This document shows, piece after piece, positions 1 through 11,781 of a stretch of DNA of 64,000 nt. The position numbers were made by a program, and so were the translations under genes. Under the pieces are notes generated by a model. The model was not told the origin of the DNA, ran no database searches, and worked only from the letters and a program-made list of their open reading frames with translations. Origin of the DNA: Vespa crabro. Taxonomy: Eukaryota; Arthropoda; Insecta; Hymenoptera; Vespidae. Every line of letters starts with the position of its first letter. Within the stretch, counting starts at the first letter, position 1. The stretch is from assembly GCF_910589235.1 (NCBI RefSeq), contig NC_060973.1, positions 520,001-584,000 of the forward strand, in the 5' to 3' direction.

Positions 1-296
1 GGTGCATGTCTACATTCCATGTGTCGACACGCTGCATTTCCGCGGCTAAAATCGCAAGCGCATACAACGATAGATCGTACTATACATTAAGGGAGACTCG
101 TTTACAGCGCAGGTACTACCAGCGGATACGACGATTTTAGAATCGGTCGCGAGAAGTAGAGGAAGAAGACGCGATATGTGTGTCATGTAATTGGAACGTA
201 ATAGCTTCCAAAAGCTTTTCGATTGAATGGACGTAGAAGTAGAACGTTCAATATGACCTAGGTGACTTAGAACGACTTAAAAAGCCTCGGTGCGCA
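1..296 (+). other. 5' flank / presumed 5' UTR of the LMTK gene
   Basis: No ORF of interest. The stretch has moderate base composition with scattered CpG (for example near 11-50 and 120-175), consistent with a promoter or 5' UTR. The ATG at 297 was chosen because it opens a hydrophobic leader whose donor (ACAG|GTGAAA at 381) joins in phase to the membrane-helix exon. Confidence 0.4.
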
Positions 297-3200
297 ATGC
301 GACATTTACGTAAAATATATTGGCTATTTTGGGTGGGTCTACCGACTCTCACAGCATATCCCGTGTCAACGCCGTATTTAACAGGTGAAATATTCTAGAT
401 TTCGAACCTAGAGACAGATCCGCATAGAAATCTAACGACTTTATACCATTCCTATACCTTTTATAGATTTTCACAACGATCAAGGATCATTACAATGGGA
501 ACGTTATTGGATAAGATATACAATTACTCTCTTAAGTTTAACCGTCGCTGCATTTACTCTGGCTGGATGTCTATGCTGCAGGAGACCACGTCGTACTATA
601 GGATTTCAGGTAATGCAACTTTTTCCCTTTCAATACTACAATATCTATGACAAAGTAAAGAAAATCTCTACGATCTATTATAGTCTTAACAAAATGTTTT
701 GAATTTCTTTTTCTTATAGGACAAAGCAGGAAAATGTAAACAGGTAACTTTAAAAATGCAGGTTTCACATATCATAGTTTGTGTATGTCCTCTTTTAGAA
801 GCTATTATTATAGGTACTCCCGTAAACTGCTTCGTTTGGATTCCATTCCTAAGAAATCAGATTAGAATTGAAAAGAGAGTAATATACTATAAAAAAAAAA
901 AAAAAAAAAGACCATATGATTTACGCGTATTTAATAAATGTTTAGGATGGCTAACTATATTTTTGGTAGTACTTTGGAGCGATAAATTATCAAGCTGCAT
1001 TGATACCTAATATATTTTAACATGACAATCTTGCTGAATTATTTTTATAGGATGCATAAGTAGGAAGATGATATGCTTATAATTGCATTAAAATTCTTTC
1101 CCTCCTATTCAAGCATTGTGTATGTTAAATACTAGATTAAATGTAATATAAATTACAGTTCATTAAAAAACATTAAATCAATCATACGCGTAATAATTTA
1201 CATTGCATATTACCGTGTAAGCACAATGTCTTCTTACATTGTTATTTGACAAAGTTTTTTTTTTTTTTGTATAAAATGTAATAGTGAAGAGTAATATTCT
1301 TATTTCAGGAATTCAAGAATGGAAGTAGCACCGGTCCAGAGTTACCGTTTGAACAATCAATAGAAGGTTTAGCCATTGATGTTCCACGAATGATAGCATT
1401 AACCGACAGAGTACAATTTGAACCTCTACCCGTAGATCGAATTATATCAGGACCAAAGGTTCCTTCTCCAACAAAACCATCTTCCATTTCACATTTGTCT
1501 TTTACGGGAGAATACAATGAAGATAATGCTACATTACAAGAGCCTTGTAGAGATTGGTTTGAAGCGGAGGACCTTTATGTACCTAGGGAAAAATTAAAAT
1601 ATTTGAGAGAACTAGGACGTGGCTGGTTTGGCAAAGTTGTGGAAGGCCGAGCAGATTTAGATAAATCAAAAGGAGCTCTAAAAAGTGGAGGAGTTGTTGT
1701 AAGAATTCTGGCAGAAGAAGCTACAATGAAAGAGAAAGCTTGGTTCCTAGGAGAGGCTACACCGTATCTTAAATTACACCATCAAAATGTTTTAGCATTA
1801 CTTGGCTTTTGTTTAGAAACTGATCCATACTTGTTACTCTTTGAATCTTGTCCTGCTGGTGATCTTAAAGGCTTTTTATTATCGAATCATGATAAAAAGT
1901 CTCAAGAGGCACTAATAAAAGAAAATATTCCTACTAGAATGGCACTGGAAATAGCTGCTGGCTTACAACATATGCATAATCATGGTTTTGCACATACTGA
2001 CTTGTCTGCAAGAAATTGTTTGGTTGCTTCTGATTTATCTGCAAAATTAGGAGATTATGGGACTGGCGTTGAAAAATATCCTGAAGATTATTACATAGTT
2101 GGAGATCGTGCTTTGCCCATTAGATGGTCTGCACCTGAAAGTTTAGACTGTACAGATACTACTATCGAAACTCGACAAATTACATTGCAAGCGAATATAT
2201 GGAGTTACGCTGTCCTGTTATGGGAAATTATTAATTGGGGTAATAGGCCTTATGATAATATGTGTGACGAGGAAGTTATACAGATGCTTTTATCTCTTAA
2301 AACTGATTTTTCACTAAATAATGTACAGCCATTGCATAACTGTCCTGAAAATAGTCCCTCCAATATATTACACGTAATACGCACGTGTCTGAATACAGAT
2401 GCTAAAAAGAGGCCTTCTTTACGTGACATAAGACAAAGCTTACTTACTGAACATATAGAAGATTTTGAGCAATGGGAAAATTTACAAACGAATACAACAA
2501 TCAATCATACACGTAGTGCCAGTTTACAAAATCTTCGTGGCAGTATTGATTCTGATCATTGGACAAGCATGATGGAGGAGAAACCATTAGAAACATTACA
2601 ATCTTCTTTTCGACTTGGACCAGATGAACCAGTTAAAAGTGTCATTGATATGGAAAGTTTATTTAATACAGCACAAGAATCAGGATCTGAAACTGAAGAA
2701 GAAAGTTGGAAGGGAAGAATCGAACGAGGAGTTTATACGGAAAAAGTAAAACAAAAATCTAAATCTGTAACTGATCTTATGGTACTTGTACATATTGATC
2801 CTGAATCAGATGGAGAATTTTCTATGGGCACACAGATGACAGAGAAAACTCTTAAGAAAAGATTATCCACCACTGGCAGCGACAGTGATATAACGCGTAC
2901 CATGATTGTGGATGAATTTGACGAAGTATTAAGAAAATTACGAAATCCTATACAAAGTGATGTTTCTAATAAAACTAAATCAATGAACAATTCAGAAAAA
3001 CCAAAACTTTTGACGTTAACTATGGATCAGGAACAAACACCAATCTTAAGGTTGTCTCTGGATTCTAAAGAAGGTTCTGTCCTTAATAAAAATTCTTCCG
3101 TTTTAAATGCAAGTCCAGATAATGTACGTAGCGAGGAACATATATTAAGACTATTATCGAAAGGTGATCCAGATCTTCCCCTTCTTCGTTATGTTCCTGA

Positions 3201-5095
3201 TAGCAAGTTTTCTTGTGAAATTTTGGAGAGTACCAATGAAACTCAATCTGATAACACTTCCATTAATATGAATCTTGAAAATAATGAATCTTGCTTTTCT
3301 AACAATTTCTCGTTTCAAAACCTTGATACTAATCAGAATAACTTGGTAGATGTTCTTCTTTGGAATCATGCACTTGACTCTGCTTTGGAACATAAGATAC
3401 CAGGATTTTCAGATGAAGCTGAATTTAAAGAATTTATAGAACCTTCTATAAATCAAGAGAATAATACTACTTTGGAACTTTCTACGTCTGCCAATGTTAC
3501 AGATAATAGTGAACAATTTGATAAAGAAACTTCTGTCTACAGTCTTAATGATTTCTCAAATACTGAGGATATAGGAATCGTTCGAAAAGTTTTGATAAAC
3601 GAATATGAAGAAAGAAAACATTTATCTACTCCTGACGATGAGCAAAGTTCAGATTCTGGCTTTAGAGACAAAGAATCCTGTGAAGAAGAAGAAAGTATGT
3701 GTCCACCTTGTGATCAAACGAGCTCTCGTGACACGTCTGTTATACATGTGCCTACGTGCACCGAAGATGAACAGTTGCAGGTTTTATTAGAACTTGATAC
3801 TATTTTAGATGCTGAATATTACTCGATACTTCCTGAATCTGATAACTCTCTAGTGACGAATAATACAAATGGTAAAGCAGAATATGACAATCCAAATATA
3901 CAAGATATCAAGGTTCAAAATACCAGCAGTATTTTATCAAACGAAATTACTACAAATACATGTCTAGAACAAGATGAAGAAGTTGAGGGTCAATATTTAA
4001 ATAAGAATGATCGAATGGAAGATGAAAATATAAAACTGACAAGTAATATGCAAAATGGAGATTTTGTGGCGTCATCTAGTAATTACTGTGATGATACTAA
4101 TACTTATATAACAGAAAATTCCAAAGAGAGCAAGATTTCTTCCTTCGATGGAAAAATAACGCATGCAGATACAGAAAATTATATGCAAGATGATAATGGG
4201 CATGAAAATGAAGAGGAAGATAGTTCTACAATGAGCTTATGCAGTGATAACTCTTATGTATCTTTTGGTATGGAGGAAGAATTTGTTACAGCTATTAGAA
4301 ACGAGCTTAGAGAAAAACTTCCACGTGCACAGATGCCCGTCGTGGAACCGTCCGAACCTCGCGATGAAGAGATCTCCCCTATATCTAGCGATATTGAGAA
4401 CAAACGTTGGGACGACGATGAGAATGAAGAATCACCAGATCGAAACACTAGTAGTGTAGATATTTCTATCAGGTAAATAGAATATATTTATATTGATTAT
4501 TATTAATAAATATAAGATTTATACGTTTACAATATATTCTATGTAGGTATAATCTTTATGGAACACCACTCAGTCCCATTTTAGAAGAACGAGAAAGCAC
4601 TGTTACTTCTGAGTCTTTGCTATCAAATTCTAGAGACGCATCCATTGTATCTAAAGAATCAGTACCATCTGAAGATGTATTATTAGTCGATACTAGAACA
4701 AATAAAATGATATTATTGGAGGGATCAAGAGAAAGGCAACTGCAAGATGACGATCGGGATACAACAAATGGAGATATTTCTGAAGAAGAAAATGTTGAAT
4801 ATAGTTCATCATCGATATACACATCAGAGGACAAACCTCATGGTATGATCGCTACTGGAGGAGCACCGTTACCAAGTCCTGAAGAAGAAACGAAATGGCA
4901 ACAATTACCTTCCTCTTTTCCATTACCTTTACCATTACCTTTACAAGATGATTTAATGTCTACAAGTTTTGCTACAGAACGTGATTGGGATAGTCAAGAC
5001 GACGATGAAGTAGGAGATGAAGAGGGGGAAGATGAAGATAACAGTTCTAGTTCGGGTGAATTTGTTTGGAAAGTTTGTACCTTTTTTCCAATATA

Positions 5096-5156
<61 letters not shown>

Positions 5157-6684
5157 GTATATATGTATATATGTATATATATCTTAATGTAAAAATTATA
5201 TAGTCTAGTTAAGAACGTATAACTTACGTCAATACGATTTGAATTGTTATAGCGATACAGTGAGCCTCATGCGGAACAAATACAAATCAAAAGTACTTTG
5301 AGCAATGACAAAGTAGAAGTAGAACAGGCTGACTTAAGAGAAGAAGTTGACGCAGAAGATGAAGAAGAAGAAGAATTCACACCATCGGCTTGGAATGCAA
5401 CATTAGCACCACATAGGTCTGCGTTAAGGTCTCCAGATAAAACATTAAAGAGCGGAGTAAGTTTCACACATTGTCAAAATTAATTGCGTAAATAAACGCT
5501 AGTCATAGATATTATTTTACACGAAATATTATTCTTCTTTCTTACATCTGCTGCTAGGACGAATTGGTAGGTGTGTCAATCATTTAAACACAGAACAAAG
5601 CATGTCTTTTAATCTCCTTCTCGTGACCCTTTCTCTTGCAGATTTAATTTGAGGTATTTAGCGCATATACTTATTTGCTACACATGCTAGACTTATACTA
5701 AATGTAGATGTAATTTAATAACTTTTTTCTACAACTTTACCAATAATATAAATTATTTAGGATCAAAAGAAGAGTGTATGGTTCAAGAAGCAACGCTATC
5801 ATTGTGTGTATGAGTATCCAAAAGAAACATTAGCTAATGACATCCAAGGTCAAGCTACCACTACATGGGAACCAACTTCGTATACAGGTAAATTTTTTTT
5901 TTTTTTTTTTATTTTATATTACAAGATAAAATCAATGTAAATAAAATTTAAGATTAAGATATATAAATATTTTCCAATCCATCGAAACAATGTAATTATT
6001 GTACAGATTGGGAGGAACTAATGAATGAGCCAAGATTAGATATGTATCCCTTGGATTACGAGGATATAAATCGAGCTGGTATGCATGAAATGAATTATTA
6101 CATTGGTTGTGTAGAAAAATTTTATGGATTTATAAATTTCTCCCTTTATAGGAAATGAAGAATTTTATGTGAGTAGTTCAAATCGTCCGTTTCAATTTCC
6201 AACCAGCGACAGTAAATATGTTAGTCAATTCTTTCCTGGCGCTTGTTCCGCATCAGTAAATGAAGAAGAACAAGACGAAGTAGACTGCAATCAGGAAGAA
6301 GAAAGTACTAATGGCCAGACAAATGAGCATGAACATATTAAACAATATCAACTAGGAGAATTAAGGCATACCAGAGACCGCCTAAAATTAAATTTATTAG
6401 CAGGAAATAATGCAGTAGATACGACTTTTGTTCCTCTAAAACAAGTATATGAAGATAAGGAAGATCTATTAAGAACTGAAAAAGAGCATACGTTAGATTT
6501 GCTGGAAAATATGAAAGTAACGGAAGACCAATGTAATTTGTCAAATTTGGTAGATGACAATACTTCGCCAAAGGTGCCTCAGGAGGATTTTCAATGTGAG
6601 ATAGATAATGATCCAATTTCGCCAAAAATTTATCAAAATGACAATGAAAAGAAAATTGAGTCTGCTAATAATGTAGCGTTCTAA
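297..6684 (+). CDS. LMTK: Lemur-type transmembrane protein kinase (LMTK/AATK family), 8 coding exons
   Basis: Exons: 297-384, 467-609, 1309-4472, 4547-5072, 5253-5456, 5761-5887, 6007-6078, 6152-6684. They sum to 1618 residues and stay in frame throughout. Exon 1 encodes a hydrophobic leader. Exon 2 encodes a single membrane helix (about residues 48-66), then the basic stop-transfer run CCRRPRR. The tyrosine-kinase-like domain spans about residues 170-440: glycine loop LGRGWFGKV (179 on), catalytic HTDLSARN (306-313), DYG in place of DFG (326-328), and RWSAPESL. HxDL with DYG is typical of the LMTK family. The beta-3 residue is Arg209, where the family normally has lysine. The long tail is acidic and probably disordered. 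KSVWF at 1379-1383 fits the RVxF docking motif for protein phosphatase 1, a known partner of vertebrate LMTK2. Family members act on endosomes and in neurons. The family call is strong. The donor after exon 4 (GTTTGT) is weak and is the least certain boundary. Confidence 0.9.
5101..5185. repeat. (TA)n microsatellite inside an LMTK intron
   Basis: Nearly pure TA/TG dinucleotide run filling about half of the 180-bp intron 5073-5252, starting about 30 bp after the weak GTTTGT donor. Confidence 0.9.
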
Positions 6685-8424
6685 CGCTTGACTGAAGCAA
6701 TTTATAGTGCACAATGATATTTTGAGGAAATCAGTTTAATTGAAGTCCGTCCGAAACAATTCATTGTGGAAGTGCAGTGGTGCAATTGGTGCCGACGAGA
6801 TTGATATTGTCGCAATATCGATATTTTATGACTGTATATATAAAAATTAGTATTAAAATGTAAATGTAACAAAAGCAATGTACAGTATACACCGATGGGC
6901 TTTTGGATTGATTCGGATATAGGATACTTGAGAAAAAAAAGAAAGAAACGAAATGTAGTTGCAGGTAATCGATACTGTGACTATAAACTCTGCCAAATGA
7001 TACAGTAAAATTCCAAAGTACTGTAACATTTGACCAGTGGACAGCTCTTTAGCCTTTCATTCATCGAGCAATTTTGTGCCTATTTTATAAGTATCATTTC
7101 TATTTGTTTCAGTCTTGACATTACAGGCTTTAAATTTCAATAGGAAAAATTATAATATTATCGAGTAACAATGATAGTCAAAAAAGGGCTATTCAGTGCT
7201 TATGTACAGTATACATAAATCATTTGCATACTTAAGCGAGTGTTATATAATGGAATTAACATTTAAATTCAAGATTTTGTGCAATAATGATCATGTGTAG
7301 TTAAAAAATTGCTGAACATAGTTTGTTATTAGAAAGAAATATAAAATTTTGTTAGAATTTATCAACATATGTAGTTGCATGATTGCATACATATAATGTA
7401 CAAAGAGAAAATGTGTTATAATATGTTTATAAGGTGCTGTAGCATAATATCAAATGTGTTGCGCGAATTAATATTACTGGCTTTATATCCACAGTATTTC
7501 ATATCAGCGACAGATTTGTTTATGTTATGACAGAATTATCATAAGTAACTTTGTAATACATGTAAATATTTATATATTTAGATGATAGTCTAATAGTTGA
7601 TTAATTGATGTGATATAAATCTTGTGTTGTCAATATTTTGCTAATACATGATTTAATATCAATCATCTTTAAATAATATAAATGATAAAAATTATGTTTG
7701 AACGTACAATTAATCAACTAATGGACGATAGTCTTTACCAACAATAGCAGCCTAATGAAAATTTCACTACACTTTACCCAGTCAATCACAATCAATGCTC
7801 ATTTATCTATTTATCGCCACTCTTATGTTTTTCTTGATATTATTATTTTTAGGGTAAAGTATTTCTTTTAACCATCACAGCATTGCAAAAAGAATTATAC
7901 CATGACTTAACGCTTATTTTTAGCAACGGCAAAATATTATTATATTTGACAAATCAGTTTATACAAAACCACGTGATAGTGTTAATCTCTATGTATTATT
8001 AATAGATCTGTGATGAGAACGAGATATATAGTTGTATTTCGATCAATTTTGTAACGAATCTCAGAAAAGTATTGCATAAAGTGTAAATTAATAGTAAACT
8101 ATTTTAGGTGAAAAACATTTTGAAGGATCCTGTCATCCTTGCTTATTTTCTTTTGTATATAATTACAATGTTTAAAAATAAATTATCTACTACTCTAAGT
8201 TTTTCACTGTTTGAGTTAGTTGTACTTTTAATCAAATACTGTACATATTTTGAGACATATATATATATATATACATATATCCGTAGTACTATATATATAT
8301 ATATATATACATACAATTATTAATACTTATTTAGCAAGCAATAAATTGCTCTTTCTCCCATCAGTTTTATATTGCAATGTATTAATAATTAAACAGAAAT
8401 CAAAATTAATTAAGTGAATAATGA
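6685..8424. other. Shared 3' region between LMTK (+) and WDR13 (-)
   Basis: No gene. AT-rich sequence between two converging genes, presumably their 3' UTRs. A candidate LMTK poly(A) signal AATAAA lies at 8177-8182, which would give a 3' UTR of about 1.5 kb. A (TA)n run occupies 8258-8310. A small inverted repeat lies at 7594-7720 (listed separately). Confidence 0.5.
7581..7733. repeat. Small inverted repeat with flanking near-direct repeats (MITE-like)
   Basis: TAGTTGATTAATTG at 7594-7607 is exactly reverse-complementary to 7707-7720, with 99 bp between the arms. GATGATAGTC (7581-7590) and GACGATAGTC (7724-7733) sit outside the arms as a direct repeat with one mismatch. The arrangement resembles terminal inverted repeats with a target-site duplication, but the arms are short and AT-rich, so chance is possible. 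Confidence 0.4.
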
Positions 8425-9931
8425 CTACAAATGGCGTTGGTGATTGCGCCATAAAATAACAAGTCCTTGATGATCTCCAGAAGCGAGAAATGATTCGTCA
8501 TAATTAAACGAAAGAGCAAGTACAGGTCTTGCATGACCATGAAGTAGATTTACTCTTGCAGCTTTACCATCTTTGGAAGAATCAAAAAGATGAATTGCAC
8601 CATCTTCTGAACCAGTTGCTATTAAACAAGCTCCCATTTGGGGACAAAATGTAGATCTTATACAATGAAGTCTGCAATAATTAATATGGAATAATTAATA
8701 TTGTAATATTGACAAAAGAAAAAATTACTTGAGTAGAATACCTGTGTTTAATAGGATACTTTTTCAATAATTTCAGAGAACCCTGATTATCAGCAACGCG
8801 ATACAATAATACTGCATTGCAAGCGGTACTTGCTAAAAAGACTGGCCATGGTATTTCTTTCGAATGCCAAGAACGCCAAGAGAGACTGGTTACCATGCTA
8901 TTTAATTTCTGAACTCTTTGCAATTTTGAAAGCCTTCCTGTCCTAGCCTCTAATTGTAATGAAGTAATAGTACCTCTATCGCTTCCTGCCCATATCAATG
9001 AGCCACCACTTTCTTCACAAGTTAATGATAAAATCTTAAATAAAAATAATTAATATGTTAACGTTCTAATAATCAAAAATAAAAGATTATAATAATATAC
9101 CTTCTCCCCAAGTTTGCATGAACCACCACGTGTATAGATTCCTGTTGATACATTTAAAATTTGTATCAACCCGTGTGAATTACCAGTAACTACTAAATTA
9201 TTATTAGCTGGTATAAATGCACAACAAAAAATTTCGGCGTTTTGTGGATCTTTAACCACTCGTAAACACTTAGGTTCTGCATGTACTTTCCAAAGACGAA
9301 TAGTAGCATCCAGAGAGGATGATACTATCAGATCATTGCTGATACTCCAATCAAAAGCTGTAACTCCTTTCTGATGACCTTCAAGCACAGCAAATACTTG
9401 TGGTGGTGTGTTAACAACTTCGCATATCGATAGAGTTCCATCTAAAGATGCACATCCTAATTTGGATCTATCATTATTGGCAAATTTAAGCATTATTACA
9501 GCTGCAGTATGTTGATCGAAAGCATGATGAACTCCAGCAAAAGCAAAATTCTCTGCTGTTGATTTCTTTTGAACAAAATGAGATTTTGGTACATTCTCTG
9601 AAGTTTCTTCTTGTAAAGAATTGTTCATAATGTTATTTTGATCAATATTCTCTCCATATCGTTTATATAATAAATCTGAACGTAACTTCAAGTACTGTGT
9701 ACGAATATCGTCCTCTTTAAATGGTTTTTCTCTCAATAATTGATTTCGTCTACGAATATAAAGCATGCCTATAATTGTGAAAAAAAAAAATAACATTATG
9801 ATGTATACAATTAAATAATTTATTCAAAGCACTTAGGAATATTACCTACCTAATGTAGGCAATTTATTTGCACGTTGTGCATTGTATTTGGCATCTAGGG
9901 CAAACACTTGTTGATACCACGTACTAGACAT
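8425..9931 (-). CDS. WDR13: WD repeat-containing protein 13
   Basis: Four exons on the minus strand: 9850-9931, 9101-9768, 8742-9034, 8425-8671. They give 429 residues, in frame with good GT/AG ends. The N-terminus (MSSTWYQQVFALDAKYNAQR) and the following YIRRRNQLLR match the start of vertebrate WDR13. Downstream features also match: NFAFAGVHHAFDQH, a series of WD40 blades from about residue 140 to the end (for example SSSLDATIRLWK), LLYRVADNQGSLKLL, and a final blade ending LVILWR. Vertebrate WDR13 is about 485 residues, and the insect form has a shorter linker before the propeller. It is a nuclear beta-propeller scaffold linked in mammals to transcriptional regulation. No catalytic activity is expected. 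Confidence 0.93.
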
Positions 9932-11689
9932 TTTGTTTGTTGAAATAGAATGTTTATAAACTGTTTGTATTTCGGCGCATATTACTGACGAAGAAGACTG
10001 AAGAATAATGACGCTCCTCAAGGATGTTTAATTACGCACTTACTTAGCCAGAAACCTCGCCATTGAGGTTATATATTATATCATTGATATTGTATTTGTA
10101 TTCGATTTTCTTACAATTATAATTAAAACACAAACATTTATAAAAGGCCATAAAAACGGCTATGGAAAGCAATCTTTCCAAGAATTTTAATTAAAAACAG
10201 TATAAAAGTTTTTCGAATATAATAGTATCTTTTAACAAATTAGAATGACATTTATCATTCGTTTTCGACCATCTTCAATTACGTTTACCAACTCAATTGA
10301 CAACGGTACTGTCGTCTGTAATTATTATGCAATTTTTAAAAGTGATTAAAAAGCCATGTATAAAATTCGTAATAAAAACATTTTGATCCTCTATAGAACG
10401 ATCCCGTTTGTTTCTATAATCGGATAGAATTAGGGAAAAAAAAAACAAAACAAAAAAAAACAAAACAAACAAAAAGAAAAACAAAACAAAAAAGAAAAGA
10501 ATGGAATTGGTTTTAAAAAATGTTAACGTCTGTTGGGGATCTTATAAAAAAAACAAACGTTAGAGACAGTATTGCAACAGTCCGTTATAGCTTTTATTCT
10601 CGACTGCTGCGAAACATGGTCATTTATATATCCTTTTAATTGCATGATCGAATAATAACAGGAATAATTGTTTACACAGAGGTGTACTGCTCAATTACTA
10701 TTATTAAAGGATAAATATATTAATATGCTCACAGAATTTTACAAGTTCTCCATTAGTGAGGCTATTAATAATCCGATGCCGTTAGGGTGTGTTCCTTAAT
10801 ATGTATATGTATTTATAAATCGTAAAGAATGCACAAAATACTACGTACTTAGTACTGATAAAATTATAAAGTTCAAAATGTCTTCCAAGCACAGCAGGTA
10901 CTTGAATTACAAGATTTCTTTAATACATTTATTCTTATATATTCATATTTATACACAGTAGTAGCTATTATTATTTTTAATAATTATATAATAGTTAGCA
11001 GTAGTGGCGTAATGCATTTTGCATTCTCGGTCGATCGGTTAATATTTGACAAAAATACAAAAATTATGAATTGTATAATAATTATTACGAGAACAAACGT
11101 GCTTACTCTGAAGTTTATCCTTGTTTTTTTTTTTTTCCTTTTTCATTTTTCCCTTTAATCATTTTGTTTAGTGGCTTCTTTTCAATCTTTACCATAACAA
11201 TATCCATCTTCTTTTTTTTTTTTTTTCATTTTTCATTATAATCACATTTATCGTATTTCTTCCTAAGTATATCCATGTGTACAGAAAAAAAGTTTGAAAT
11301 AACTAAAGCCTATGCTAAGATAAAACAAGAACATAAACATTTTCCCGCTTTTTTTTTTTCTCTCATTACTGCAAATGCTTTCTTTGTAGTGTCCGCTGAA
11401 CAATATACAAAGAACAACGAACACGTGATCAACGTCCCCCTTTTCTTAACGTTCTTAATGTGTACCTATAACCAGTGGCGTTGTTTATCATTTCTCGGAG
11501 GATTCTTGTGAAATTGAATCGTCTACATTTTTTTTTTTTCTCAAAATTTCTCAGTACAAATGGTATATTTTTGAGAGCAAGGAAGCTAGCCTACATTTGG
11601 TCTTCCAATATTCTCAAATATATCCTATTCATACCGCTTATGTATATTACCGCTTGTGACGGCTAACGAGAGAGGAAAAGATAGAAAAT

Positions 11690-11781
<92 letters not shown>

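Noticed and set aside
756..1010. 84-codon ORF in the LMTK intron
   Set aside because: It runs over a poly-A tract coding for poly-Lys, lies between two well-matched LMTK exons, and shows no family similarity.
5073..5192. C-terminal extension of the LMTK exon into a Tyr/Ile repeat
   Set aside because: This is the translated TA microsatellite of an intron. The next exon continues the family-like acidic sequence in phase.
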